Below, in pieces: positions 1 through 12,312 of a stretch of DNA of 64,000 bases; positions within the stretch are counted from its first letter, which is position 1, and the number at the start of each line of letters is the position of its first letter. The notes below the pieces were generated by a model. That model worked only from the letters and a program-made list of their open reading frames with translations, ran no database searches and was not told where the DNA came from. This DNA is from Glandiceps talaboti. Its lineage: Eukaryota; Hemichordata; Enteropneusta; Spengelidae. The translations under genes and the position numbers were made by a program. The DNA is taken from assembly GCF_964340395.1 (NCBI RefSeq), contig NC_135567.1:15192806-15256805 (forward strand), written 5' to 3'.

Positions 1-67
1 ATACAATACAATACAATACAATACAATACAATACAATACAATACAATACAATACAATACAATACAAT
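1..67. repeat. (ATACA)n pentanucleotide at the window edge
   Basis: Thirteen pure units, truncated by the window start. The reverse complement is the same motif as the ATTGT array at 37.5-38.0 kb. Confidence 0.95.
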
Positions 68-640
68 ATATAATATTCTTTGTCCTAATAATGCACATTA
101 TAAGTTTTTAGAAATATTTTAGGACGAACTTTCTTAGGACGAAATGAAGACCGATTCTCACAACGTTGCAAATTAACGTCTGTAGCATATACAGCATATT
201 TATCTTTGTGTAATGCATAATTTTCGAAAATTGTATACTCCTTTTTATCAAAAATGTGACTTATCGCAATAATTTTTATCTAATTTTTTTTAAGACCGTG
301 CAGAAATAAACGACCTGTCCTAAGACTAAATTATCATATAGAATGTTTCTCTGTGTAGTTGCCATGGATACTATAATTATATTAATTTTGATGAACAATA
401 TGACTTATCGCGATAATTTTTATCTAAAATTTTTAAAATCCGTACTGAAATAGACGACCTGTCCTCAGAGTAGACTGTCATCCGTACGTCATATAGGATG
501 TATCTCTTTGTGTAATATCATATAATTCCCATAAGAGTAAGCTATCATCCGTAGCCTATGCAGTATGTTTCTTTTTGTGTAATATTATAATTTTCATAAT
601 TCATACATTTGATAAAATTATGACTTATCTCAATTCGAGT
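68..640. repeat. Degenerate tandem repeat, about 150 bp unit
   Basis: Words recur at about 145-bp spacing: TGACTTATCGCAATAATTTT (about 256) and TGACTTATCGCGATAATTTT (about 402), each followed by GACGACCTGTCCT-like text and TTTCTCTGTGTA. About three worn copies; no gene seen. Confidence 0.55.
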
Positions 641-759
641 TTTGTAACACATTCTACTATTTATTAGGTATCCCATTGATAATTATGAAACTATCTCTAT
701 TATACAACGATAAATATACACATCGTGATACCGCATAGAAAAAAACAACGATTTATGTA

Positions 760-2190
760 TGCTACTTTCTATATCACGTCGCTTTTGTAGCCTCAATGCC
801 AGTCATAGATCGTGATGTAATAAACCTAGCACAAAGGAAACACATCACAATAAAATGTAGATAATTTTAAATATTCGAGTGAAAAATTTACTTGTAAAAA
901 GCGCATATAAGTTAATGATGTGATATAGATAAACGACTTTAAATTCATTCTATTTTGAAATTAATTCTTTGGAAATTTTTAATGTACAGTTTCACGTATT
1001 CATAGTGTGTCGTGATACACATGGAATAGAGCTTTAAAAATGTATTTTGTTATAACCGTATGAATATGGTGTGAACAAAGCACATATATGTTTATGACAT
1101 GATGTAGAAACCTATACCCATTAATCTATTTTTATGTACCTTTTGTAAGACTCAATCTAAGGTCCTACTCATTCGGATATATGTAATCAACTTAGCACAA
1201 AGCAACACATCAGCACGCAAGTATAGATATACACTTATTCCTGTGGGGTTACTAGGAGACGTCTATTACGATGGGGTTGTCAAGTATCAACTATATTTCC
1301 TTAGGATATCGCCTATCTGTAGACTTCAAAGAACTATTGCTACTACAATGTACACTATTCAGCTATCTAATTGTAGCCTACCTGTAGACTTGAAGGACTA
1401 ACACTACTACACTATTCTGCTATACTAACTGTAATCTACCTGTAGACATTAAGGACTAGACTATTTCGCTATCCTAACTTCAGCCTACCTGTAAACTTCA
1501 AGGCTATCGCTACTAGACTATTCCGCTATCCTAACTGACATTTTGATTTTTTGAATTCTCCCAAATCATCTCGTCTACGCTGACCCCAATTTCGAGTTGG
1601 TCACGAATGGCATATACGCGATTTTTGGGGGGATAAACGTTCAAAGGTCATGCGTGCTCATTGAGCCTCGTGTGTGGCACCCGTCCAAAACCTCTCCTTT
1701 TTTGGTTGTATGTATTGAAAGAAGTAATTAGTTTATTAGGTCTCCAGTCAGACTTTTTAGGTGTTGTGAATCGACGTATAGAGAAGCTAATTTATGTTGT
1801 AGTCGTATTAATAACGGCTTACATATTGCACAAATATCATATACGTTTATGAGGTGATATAGAAAATCATATTTATTCTATTTTTTAATCATTCTGTATC
1901 CATGGTAACGTTCAATCTTAGGCCTTACTTGTTAGTAATGGAATGTAATAAACTTAGCCAGAAATAAAACATATATAGAGATATCTTAAATTATTATCGT
2001 GTGCTCGTATATTTAATACATGGTATAAAACGCATATCAAGTTGAATCTTTAGTTAACATCCAATCTAAGGCCGTAGCCTATTCATAGTGAGACTTAATA
2101 AACTTTGCACAAAGGGAAAACATCAGCAGAAAAGTATATATATTTCTAATTATTTATCTTATAGTTGTGTACATTCATAGTTTGCAAAAT
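760..2190. repeat. Family of dispersed degenerate repeats, four copies
   Basis: Copies near 790-960, 1073-1235, 1827-1997 and 2029-2153 share CAATCTAAGGCC, AATAAACTTAGCACAAAG and ACACATCAGCA words and GCGCATATAAGTT-like starts. No coding potential. Confidence 0.5.
1305..1538. repeat. 65-70-bp tandem repeat, four copies
   Basis: Units contain GCCTACCTGTAGACTT, CAAGGACTA and CTATTCCGCTATCCTAACTG, with period 60-75 bp. Confidence 0.75.
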
Positions 2191-2199
2191 ACGTAAACC

Positions 2200-2879
2200 T
2201 TTATGATAACATAGTTCGATACATAACGTGTTGATAACATAGTGCTACACATAATGTGTCTACTATCTTGGCGCGGCAGTTAAAAGTTTTTCTCTGCGAT
2301 AACCTTTCACAATATCGGTGTTGGAGATATACAAAGTATCACATTACAGCCTTGCAGCGATAGTTTTCATATACAGATAAGTCCGGGTTGATTTAGTAAA
2401 TTTGGCGCCAAACCGTGTATAACATTAAAATGCGCCGTCTGTTACTATTTATAAAAGTGTGGACCTTAAGATAAGAATTTTCATCTCAGATAAATATACA
2501 GCGCGTTACAGGTTAGGGTTTACTAGCACTGTTTGATACAACCACACAGAAACAAATGCAATTGCATATAAAGACAGCAAGAAGAGAGAATACAGTTTTT
2601 GCGACATTTTGTCTAAATGGAATGAACTAAAATGTCACCAGCATACAGGAATCACAATAGAGACATCAAAACATTGACCTGTGTGTCTGTGCCTTGTTGA
2701 CGTATACATTTAAATGGTTTTAAAAGATCATTCAGACTAAATATGTGGCAAGAAATTGTGATTTTGCTATCGTAGAGTGAAATTTTCAATTTCTGCTTGA
2801 ATGCATCAAACAGACTGTGAGCAGCAGTGCCCTGCAAGTAACGAATTTAATAATTACAATAGATTCCAGTATCCAGAAA
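2200..2879. other. Non-coding stretch, nothing specific
   Basis: Beyond the gene's last visible exon in gene direction (intron 3). It holds a perfect palindrome TTTGGCGCCAAA at 2401-2412 but no exon-like sequence matching the next DUR3 block. Confidence 0.5.
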
Positions 2880-3112
2880 CAGACAGTAGCCTGGCTCGAT
2901 TAAAATCTTGCAAGTATTGCTACATTTTGTTTGGCTGGACAAAAATCTTACTAACATAAATATTGTTACATTTTGTCGTTTGGCGGGACTAAAATCTTAC
3001 TAACATATAAATATTGCTACATGCTACATCTGGCTCGAAAGACCCGACTAACATTGCTATACTTATCGTCTGGTACGACATGAACCTTACTATTAACAAA
3101 TTCTAGATTTCG
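2880..3112. repeat. Small array of the same 43-bp minisatellite family
   Basis: Four to five degenerate copies sharing ATTGCTACATTTTGT, the GGCTGGAC/GGTACGAC middle and AAAATCTTACTAACAT with the array at 56.3-57.6 kb. It lies in intron 3, starting about 75 bp past the exon 3 donor in gene direction. Confidence 0.75.
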
Positions 3113-3185
3113 TTTTCCTTGCGCGTTAGCTACATTCATCTCTTATCATTACCGAACTGGCTTATGTTGTTTATTTGCATCTCAC

Positions 3186-3396
3186 CTAGCATGAGCATAG
3201 CTGTTACCACTACATTCGTCATAAGTGCAAAGGTACAAAACACCAAGTGTGTCCGCCTCCCAAACCTTGCCTGTATGACTTGCAGGAAAGTCTTTGCACC
3301 TGGTGCCCGTATCTTCAGCTGAATTGACAGCACAGCGAATAAAATTATCTGTACTGTTGCCCCGGCAGCGTACCAAAATGGCCCACTGATTCCATA
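3186..3396 (-). CDS. DUR3: DUR3-like urea/solute symporter, exon 3
   Basis: Internal exon of 70 codons plus one base (phase 1), residues 135-204. It opens with YGISGPFWYAAGATVQ, continues through a helix (IILFAVLSIQLK) and the motif RAPGAKTFLQVIQARFG, and ends in the helix LVFCTFALMTNVVVTAMLML. In DUR3 relatives the corresponding order is YG-SGPFWYA-GATVQ, then RAP-AHT---I--ARWG, then H-VF---L-TN--VT-MLLLGG. The acceptor is TTGCTATTTCTTTCAG; the donor is G|GTGAG at 3185..3181. The split codon begins with G, so a glycine would restore the usual MLLLGG. The next exon (family continuation around V-A-TG, then helix 5) is not recognisable in 1..3185 and is presumed to lie beyond the window, so the gene is partial here. 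Confidence 0.93.
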
Positions 3397-3623
3397 CTGA
3401 AAGAAATAGCAATAACGCATTTATAGTTTTCAAAAATGTAAAGAATTCTCTCTACACTGATTTGAATACTTTTTGCAAAATTACACGAAATCAGAAAATG
3501 AATTATTATTAAGCTTGTTGTAATCCCCGTCCGAACTTCTCAACCCTAATGAGACCTAAATCTAATGTCATTACCCTGTAAATGTACAATGTAATGTGTT
3601 CAAAACGCCATAAATATTTCCTT

Positions 3624-3984
3624 GAGTGAGTGAGTGAGTGAGTGAGTGAGTGAGTGAGTGAGTGAGTGAGTGAGTGAGTGAGTGAGTCAGTCAGTCAGTC
3701 AGTCAGTCAGTCAGTCAGTCAGTCAGTCAGCCAACGAGTGAGTGAGTGAGTGAGTGAGTGAGTGAGTGAGTGAGTGAGTGAGTGAGTGAGTGAGTGAGTG
3801 AGTGAATGAGTGAGTGAGTGGGTGGGTGGGTGGGTGGGTGGGTGGGTGAGTGAGTGGGTGAGCGGGTGAGTGAGCGAGCGAGCGAACAAGCGAGCGAGCG
3901 AGCAAGCGCGCGGGTGGGTGGGTGGATGGTTGGGTGGGTGGTTAAATAGGTAGGTAGGTAGATAGGTAGGTAGGTAGGTAGGTA
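3624..3984. repeat. Compound tetranucleotide array (GTGA)/(GTCA)/(GGGT)/(GAGC)/(GGTA)
   Basis: Successive blocks of related 4-bp units with sharp changes of unit. It lies in intron 2, about 230 bp from the exon 3 acceptor. Open frames here are repeat translations. Confidence 0.95.
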
Positions 3985-4779
3985 TGCACACATGCATTGC
4001 ATATGTTTGATAATGTGAATGAATTTTGTTCGAGAAAGCATTCTCATCACAAAACTGGATAATTGAATTAACAATAGCCGTCCTTTCAAGTACATGCCAA
4101 CATTTTCTCAAGTACCATACCATATTGAAGAGCTCAATATCCCATTTTAATATGCTTCCGGAGATAAATTTGTTTATTAGTTTGGTGTGTTTGGGCTTCT
4201 TCAAGTACTGATGGATTTATGTTAGCTCTTTCATTTCATACGGCCAAGTATTCATGGTCTTGCATTCCTTGTACGCCATCCATTGGATATTTTACTCTTA
4301 ATTATGTTACATTCACTCAAAAGTAATTAAAAATGACAGTCTTAAATTGCATTTTCTCATTTTCGCACTTTTAACAACTCTGCCAAAATTGATTTCTGGC
4401 ACTGTTTCAAATATTTCTTTGTGCGTACTCATATTATATAGCTACTATCGACCTCTGTGTTAGTGGGTTATCAATAATGTATTTTTCCAATCTACGGAAT
4501 AGCAATTTATTAAATTATAGCACATAGGGTCGATCTCTACGGACAGCACTTGAAGCAAAGAGCTACTGCAATATTTTGAAATCTACTTCTGTTTGAACTG
4601 TTTTGTTACCCACTTCACAATATTGAAGTGACACGAAGCTATATTTAATTCAATTAAATGGGTACAAACTTGGTATATACGTTTTTCGCATTTGCTGCAT
4701 GGCTTAAATAAAAGGTACTCGCAGCATTCTACTTACTGAAGTATACACATCACAATCGCTCACAAGTGATGTGTACTGA

Positions 4780-5290
<511 letters not shown>

Positions 5291-6282
5291 CCCTGGGTTC
5301 CACAGCAAGATCATAGTGCTTCATGCATTCTATGGATATTAACACCTTGTAATCGTGGTTGTGTAAACATTGGAAGTCATCAAAAATGCATACTGCCAGA
5401 TCATGGACGGAATCAGAAACACCAGACTACAGTGTACAAAATTTTTAAAGTTCAGACAATATATCATATGAACACGTCGCTAAACAATAGCTGTACTCTG
5501 TGTCCATCTTAGTTAACTGGACTTCGGTTTCCAACGTCGTATTATCAACGTTGCATATCAATGACATTTCTGATTTTGATTATCCGGGTTGGAAGTGTAT
5601 TCAATTTAGCAAATCCGTAGACACACTATAAAGTTTGTATACCAGCAGTGTAATAACCGGTACACGGCTTACGTTGTTTCTCGTGTATACATACTTGTAA
5701 TAAATGGCGATATTGAAAGTTATATAAACATTAACTTGACGTGAGATACGTCCCAGAAATAGACTCTTAAAACTTTTGCTGTTACTTTGTTAAAAAAACA
5801 ACTAATCTATTCTCAATTATAATCAATAAAATGAAACTTGGCATCACTGTACATATTTGTAAATTGAGTTCAAAATTATATCAAAACTTGATAATTTTAT
5901 AATCCAATATGGCTGCCAAAATACTGTGTTAACTCTACAGGAAATAAACATTGATGATTTCCTTGGAAACAAGACTTCTAACACCCAAATTTGTTTTTTT
6001 GTTTCGAAAATGACCATAAATAAGCTTTGGAAGGAATTGGAGAAGTTTGATGTTTAGGCAATGTGTAACCTAGGAGCATTCTACCCAAACGATCATCAAA
6101 GCGTTCTATAAATTCTATAAATTTAAAAGCATCATGTTGTAGTTATATCGAACACTTAACTTTTATTTCTTTGACATTTTCAATTTAATATGTGCTATCC
6201 TAAACATACTATATAAAATAGACACTGTGTCACATAGGTAGTTAGGGTGATCTACATATCTGTATCATTTATTTTATCATTG

Positions 6283-6465
6283 TGGAGTTATGATGGGTGA
6301 ATGGTTAGCGTGACCGGCTTGGAAACTACCCCGGGGAGTTGAGGAAGACTGAAGGGCCAATGTGCCGTTCTGATCCGGGCCAGGGGTAATAATTGTAAAG
6401 CGCTTTGAGCATGGTGTGGGAAAGCACTATAAAAAAACACAACATTTATTATCGTTAATGAAATT
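6283..6465 (+). mobile_element. tRNA-derived SINE
   Basis: The 5' part, TGGGTGAATGGTTAGCGTGA, resembles a tRNA A box. The 3' part, TTGTAAAGCGCTTTGAGCA then GAAAGCACTATAAAAA, is the common LINE-shared tail of SINEs, followed by an AT-rich run. No intact B box or cloverleaf is visible, so this is not a tRNA gene. Confidence 0.65.
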
Positions 6466-7047
6466 CTTCAACTCATGTTTTAAGGCACTGTCATAAATAT
6501 AGAACTCAATTAAAATGAAATGTTCACGATGAAATAAGTTTTTTCTTTTATCCTCTGTCTCAACTGTAAAGTCAACATGATGAGGTGAAATAACCATGTT
6601 AGTATTTCGGCTTCACAACTGTATTAGGAAATTAGAAAAGGGTTCCACATTGTGTAGTGTCCTGGTTACCTACTTTTCAAGAAGATGGGTACTCGGGGAA
6701 ACCGATTTTGGTTCGGTAAGGTAAAACCGAGCATCACTCTTCTTACATACAGCGCTGGTTAATATTTCAAATCTAGCTGAGGTTGGGTGTGTTCGAACCC
6801 ATGGCCATATTGCAGTTACTGTGAGAGTCCACGAGGAGTTGAACGTAAAATAATTTATTTACACGTGTTATCGTAAGTAACACACATATAAAAGGCACAT
6901 GACACATGCATGGGAGTAATTTAATCACACATAATGGCAAATGACACACGTGTGAAAACAAATGATACACACATAAAGTAAAATGGTGCATGATAAAAAA
7001 TAAATTACTCACACATAAGGCAAATGATACACGTATGAAAGTAAATG

Positions 7048-7049
<2 letters not shown>

Positions 7050-7092
<43 letters not shown>
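7050..7092. repeat. (CA)n microsatellite
   Basis: About 21 CA units in a zone of GGCACA/ATGACACACG-rich sequence (6890-7170). Confidence 0.95.
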
Positions 7093-7462
7093 AACAAACA
7101 ACGCACGTTTGAATATAAATGGCGCATAAGGTTAATGGCACACTGAAAGTGGCGCATATATAAAGTGTGGTGTGGCTTCACACATGTCTGAGCATCAATA
7201 AGTAACGTCTATGTATTCAAATTTCAGGCACGTACAGAAATATTTTTACAACGTAATAAAGTTGACTGTAAGTGTTTTGAGCTCAATATATACAATCACA
7301 TGTAGTAGTTAACAGAACATCAGTTCATTGCCCTGTAGCATTAAACAGAACACAGAAAAGTCAATACTGCAAGTCTTTTCAGTGAAATATATGAAATAAT
7401 GTCATCTAAAAGTACTTGGTGTGTTCTGTACGTGTTTGTTGTAATTGTTATCATAAAGTCGC

Positions 7463-7465
<3 letters not shown>

Positions 7466-7508
<43 letters not shown>

Positions 7509-7674
7509 TACATACATACATACATACATACATACATACATACATACATACATACATACATACATACACACACATACATACATACATACATACATACATA
7601 CATACATACATACATACATACGCATGCATACATACATACATACATACATACATACATACATACATACATACATA

Positions 7675-7718
<44 letters not shown>

Positions 7719-8150
7719 CACACGTACACACACACATACATACATACATACATACATACATACATACATACATACATACATACATACATACATACATACA
7801 TACATACACATATACATGCATGCATGCATACATACATACATACATACATACATACATACATACATACATACATTCATATATTCATACATACATTCATACA
7901 TACATACATACATACATACATACATACATACATACATACATACATACATACATACATACACATATACATGCATGCATGCATACATACATACATACATACA
8001 TACATACATACATACATACATACATACATACATACATACATACATACATACATTCATATATTCATACATACATTCATACATACATACATACATACATACA
8101 TACATACATACGTACGTAGGTATATACATACGTACGTACGTACGTACGTA
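7466..8150. repeat. Long compound (CA)/(CATA)/(GCAC)/(GTAC) array
   Basis: About 685 bp of simple repeat in intron 2. The cassette CACATATACATGCATGCATG occurs at 7807 and 7959, and CATTCATATATTCATACATA at 7871 and 8051. An internal block of roughly 150-180 bp has therefore duplicated. Long open frames in all directions are artefacts. Confidence 0.95.
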
Positions 8151-8739
8151 AGTTTATTTACATATAATTGCTAAGGCTTCCTCTGCGCAACCACAAATCT
8201 TAGTGTTACTACAATTTACCATCGAAAGAGTAATTGCCTGCATGGCAACCTTTAAAGTGCGACAGAGAGACTGTTCGCCTTCCTTCGTTTAAAGAAATAT
8301 TGTCTGAATAACTGAAACGTGTCGGTTCTGACGTCATATGATACCTTCAAAGTTGAAATAAGGATTCGGTTATATTTGAAGAAATAAAATAGCGACAAAT
8401 TTTGTGTGTAAGTAAACGTTTTCAAAGATACATAGATACTTGATCTGTTTCGCGGACGGATGCGGCGTCTTTTAGTGAACTATCCTGGGGATTCACATGA
8501 AAAACTCGTGATTAAGCTTGCTTGTTGATAGCTGTCATTATGTGGCAGGGACTTTGTAGAATTGCAGACATTGATTGCAACTATTCTGACGACATGTCAG
8601 TGCTCCCTACTGGTCCAAGATAATCATTATTTCACATGAACTCCCAAAGTACAAATCCCACGCGTATACAAATTTATATGATAGAGTTCAAGCTATGAGT
8701 AAGGATGATCCTGATGTTGACGTGTATTGAGGAAGATAT

Positions 8740-9043
8740 GTGGTTTGTGGTTTTGGAGGTGGTGGTTGTGCTGATGTTGCGATGATTGTAGTAGGAACAG
8801 TAACATACTGAATGTTGTGATGGTGGTGGCGAGTTCTTATATGATTGTAATTGTTTAGGAAGCAGTGATGTTATATTGTAACTATTTTGCGATGATGATG
8901 ATGGTGTTGGTGGTTGTGGTGGTGATAGTAGTGGTTGCTGTTGTGGTGGTGTTGGTGATGATATTGTTGTTGCAGTTGTGATGGACAGGTGGTTGTGCTA
9001 GTGGTGATTGATGTGGTGGTGATAACGGTGATTGATGTTGTGG

Positions 9044-9074
<31 letters not shown>

Positions 9075-9116
9075 GGTGGTGGTGGTGGTGGTGGTGGTGG
9101 TGGTGGTGGTGGTGGA
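8740..9116. repeat. GT-rich trinucleotide zone ending in (TTG)n(GGT)n
   Basis: Pure TTG units occupy about 9040-9073 and GGT units about 9074-9115; the rest is degenerate GTG/ATG. On the gene strand this is (CCA)n(ACA)n starting about 85 bp after the exon 2 donor. Confidence 0.9.
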
Positions 9117-9199
9117 AGAGTTAGGGTGATTATGCCGTTATTAAAGATGGGGCTACCTGAGGTGAACGGGAAAAGTATAGACAAGTTTCCTGTACTTAC

Positions 9200-9322
9200 C
9201 TTTGCAGCAACAGTAGATGACTGTAAAAGTGTAGCAGCCCATGTCCACTGCGACACAATTGTCGTTGCAGTCAAACCTACTGACACTTTACCTCCTGCAT
9301 CAAAGTCAGTGTCAAGGTTATC
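9200..9322 (-). CDS. DUR3: DUR3-like urea/solute symporter, exon 2 (family signature)
   Basis: A 41-codon internal exon, residues 94-134 of the joined protein. It contains SQWTWAATLLQSS (residues 117-129), which is near-identical to the signature of fungal, plant and animal DUR3 proteins just before the YG-SGPFWYA block. The segment VSVGLTATTIVSQWTWAATLL forms the second conserved membrane helix. The acceptor is TTTATCTTTCCAG at 9323..9324 and the donor is GTAAGT at 9199..9194; both are strong, and both junctions are phase 0. The exon sits between two low-complexity blocks: a (GGTGT)n tract 60-420 bp upstream in gene direction and a (GGT)n/(TTG)n tract about 85 bp downstream. An open frame on the plus strand over the same bases (9126..9344) is a shadow. 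Confidence 0.92.
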
Positions 9323-9374
9323 CTGGAAAGATAAATGGAAATAAATTATTTAAAGGTACAGAATTATGTAATGT

Positions 9375-9740
9375 GAGGTAGTGTTGTGTGGGTGTGGCGT
9401 CGTGTGGCGTGGGTTGGTTGGTTGGTTGGGTGTGGTATGGTGTACAATGATGTGATGTAGTGTGAGCGGTGTGGTGTGGTGTGGTGTGGTGTGGTGTGGT
9501 GTGATGCAATGTGCATGGTGGGGTTGGGTGGGGTGTGGTGTGGTGTGGTGTGGTGTGGTGGTGTGTGGTGTAATGTGATGCAGTGTGTGTGATGTGGTGT
9601 GACATACTGTGTATGGTCTGTGTGGTGGGGTTGGGTGCGGTGTGGTGTGACATAGTGTGTATGGTGTGTGTGGTGGGGTTGGGTGCGGTGTGGTATGGTG
9701 TGGAGTGGTGTTGAGTGATATGATGTGATGTAGATCAGAT
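9375..9740. repeat. (GGTGT)n pentanucleotide array
   Basis: Imperfect GGTGT units with GGGGTTGGGTG interruptions. On the gene strand it is (ACACC)n, ending about 50 bp before the exon 2 acceptor. Histidine/threonine-rich open frames on the minus strand are artefacts. Confidence 0.95.
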
Positions 9741-10240
9741 TCCAGATTTCTATACAAATTGTTGCCGATTTGGAGAATCGTGTGCTTGATTTTTTTAGGG
9801 GAATAGCCAGCAACCTCCAGTTTTGAATATTATCTTTAGTATTTATGCAATCAAATTCTGGAGTACTACACATAAGCAATTCCTATTAACTGCCTTATTT
9901 AAAAATCAAATCCCGTTATAATCATACTTTGTTGTTTATATTTTTCTTTATTGTCATCACAATTTCAGTCCGAAATAAAATGTGTATGTGTATATAACAA
10001 TGCCTGTGTTTGAGTTAAGTCATTTTTAACATAAGTACCCCACCCGAAATCACTTATAAGCACACTTTTCGTAATAATACAATGAAAGTGATAAAACCAA
10101 ATCATGCCCTATTTGGTCGAATTCAACATTTTTTGAACATCTTTTGTCTTCATCCGTTATACAATAAAAGTAATAAAACCACATATTAAGTGTACTCCCA
10201 AAATCTGGATTTCTTTATCTCTATTCGTAGGCAATGACAG
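9741..10240. other. Unique intronic sequence
   Basis: AT-rich, with no feature recognised. Confidence 0.5.
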
Positions 10241-10340
10241 TCGTACTGGAGGCGTTTGTCGGGGGCATTTGTCCTACGGGGGCATTTGTCCGGGGGCATT
10301 TGTCCGGGGAATGTTTGTCCGGGGGGCATTTGTCCTAGAA
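10241..10340. repeat. G-rich 14-16-bp minisatellite
   Basis: Six copies around GGGGGCATTTGTCC. G-runs of 4-6 are spaced 9-14 bases apart on the plus strand. Confidence 0.85.
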
Positions 10341-11914
10341 CCTATTAGCGGTCCCTTTATGAGAGTATAATTTGAGAGAAAACAACCATTCAAACCTCCT
10401 TAATATCTACTCAGAAATATAAAATACAATGTCAATTGACATCATTTACTCTACGAAGTTAATTTGTTACTTCAATTATTCAATTACAGTAGTGAAATTG
10501 TCATCATGACAATTCTCTTGGTTTTATTATCCAGTATCCAGTAGGTAGGGTGATATTAAGGACTGGTTGGATATAATTCTTCATTGTTGGTTGGGGTTGT
10601 TAAGTTCAATCAGTTACTAATGCGATGACGACCCATCAACATAACTAAGGATAACCCAAACAGAAAAAGAATTACTGCGATTTTATAATATCTTTCTCGA
10701 ATACGTCATACAATTTTTAGGGTCTGTAGTGAAAAACTAGGTAGGGTAGGGTAACCGGAACCAAACAACTATTGTTTATGCCTTAAAAGAAAAAAACATC
10801 TGACAATCTCTAGTACTATTTGATTTGTTGTTTACTTTTTAATTCAATAATCGACATATATACTTTAAACCAATCAGGTTTTGAACTACTAATTGCACAC
10901 ACTCATCCTCAAGGCATACCTACAAAATTACCATTACACAGAACTTAGTTTTAATCTTTAATTTTTGACATTATTTATTTATGGTATGTAATAATCCGTA
11001 ACTAATATATAAATCATGATATTGTATCATTTTGATGATGATTAAACTTTAATAATATTCCTAGTGTATCATATTTCTACAAGTAAAAGTAATTAAATAA
11101 AAATGATATTGAACAAAATTACAAGAATAATTGTAACTAACATTTCACATGGCATTTTCTAATGTTGCATACGTCAGATTTAGATTGTATATGCGCCATA
11201 TGCTTTACTGTCAAGCAATATGGTATATAGCATTCCTAATTCCACGTATCGCATAGATGGAATCACTAAATAGCACGAATCATGTAATTGGTTTACATCT
11301 TAACACATCATACCGTATTGGCTAATAATTGTTATGTTATTGTTATCCTTACTATTTCAAAAGCTTGTCAGTAGAATTGGTTTCACTTTAATAAAACTAT
11401 GAAAATGCTATTTTGAGGATAAAGGCCAAACACATGTTTCGATACAAGGACCTTCTGCTCCTGTATGAAATTTAAATCATATGCTCACTAGCTGCCTTCA
11501 TCTAGGACAGGTTTTGGTGAGATTGGAGAGAAAAAAAGAGTAAAGTTTTTAAAAATATATCATCTTAACGAACATTTTTTTCACATGGCACCTTTGACTC
11601 CAGTCTGAGCCGACTGTAAATCATGTTGTTTCCTGTAGTTATGTTTCAGAATCAACTTTACCGTTTGTAAAATCAGAGATCACATGAAAACAATTCAAAA
11701 TGTTAAAAGTGAACATTCACAAATAATGCGTTAGGCTCTTTTGGCACTAACTCCTTCAAGTAGCACATTCATCATAGTCACTTTATTATCGTCAAAGGTT
11801 ATAGGCCCAAAATACAATTTCAAGCTTACATAATCAAAAACATGTAAGTACCATTAAATTATTGGTTTCTGACCTAATTTTTAATGAGTGATAAAACATA
11901 TCATATAATAATAA
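10341..11914. other. Unique AT-rich intronic sequence
   Basis: No gene or clear element. The words GGGTAACCGGAACCAA near 10746 recur at 47203, which suggests an old dispersed repeat. Confidence 0.45.
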
Positions 11915-12010
11915 TGATGATGATATTTTTTTATTTTCCAGAATCTCAAGGCATAATAATCAGATAGAAATACATACAGTAATTACAAAAAGATGGGACA
12001 ACAAGGAGAA
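11915..12010 (-). mobile_element. Possible retroposon tail
   Basis: The minus strand reads TTATGCCTTGAGATTCTGG, then AAAATAAAAAAATATCATC and ATCATTATTATTAT, like a retroposon 3' tail. It lies just downstream of the SWIM remnant, so it may end the same element or be a separate insertion. Confidence 0.35.
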
Positions 12011-12058
12011 ATTAGTTGTCTGACATTTAGTCAAATCCATTCCTGATTCTCAAAGTGT

Positions 12059-12312
12059 CTAACAAAAGACAAATATCTCTGGGCAAACTGTTTGCATTTT
12101 CTGAAAGTAACTGCATGTACAATGGATTTCGTCATTACTGGGGCTAAATACCTCAAAGCCTTCCCTCAGGAAGTTCACAAGATGTTTAACACTGAACATT
12201 ACAGGTGTAACGAACAAAATGCGGGAAACACATTCATTAAAAGTTGAAGAAGACGAGAATAAGTGTGATACAGAGTGATGAACAGTGACAGGATATATGC
12301 CTACACAATACT
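12059..12312 (-). pseudogene. SWIM-type zinc-finger protein remnant
   Basis: A short minus-strand frame ends at a TAG at 12061..12059. Its last part reads DEIHCTCSYFQKMQTVC followed by PEIFVFC. This resembles the SWIM zinc finger (C-x-C-x(n)-C-x-H), whose usual form is C-T-C-S-F-F-Q-K-M-Q-L-P-C-R-H-I-F. Here the zinc-binding histidine is replaced by glutamate, so the finger should not bind zinc normally. SWIM domains occur in ZSWIM proteins and in Mutator-like transposases; the surrounding repeat-like sequence favours transposon origin. The frame closes at about 12312, and another short frame (12301..12486) lies just upstream, consistent with a frameshifted relic. The domain call rests on pattern recognition alone. 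Confidence 0.4.

Noticed and set aside
1-67. Telomeric repeat at the window edge
   Set aside because: The motif is ATACA, not a telomere motif, and the edge is the window cut, not a chromosome end.
6770-6800. tRNA B-box-like word GTGTTCGAACCC
   Set aside because: No A box at the right distance and no cloverleaf arms.
7341-8174. Long open frames of MYVC/HTYI-type repeats on both strands (also at 12.7-13.2, 17.4-17.8, 33.2-33.6, 35.7-36.2, 42.7-43.3 and 62.3-62.9 kb)
   Set aside because: They are translations of tetranucleotide repeats, open in several frames and both strands at once.
9126-9344. 72-codon plus-strand frame
   Set aside because: Shadow of the DUR3 exon 2 on the opposite strand; needs a GTG start.
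9318-9879. Histidine/threonine/proline-rich frames on the minus strand
   Set aside because: Translation of the (GGTGT)n array next to exon 2; no conserved domain, open in several frames.
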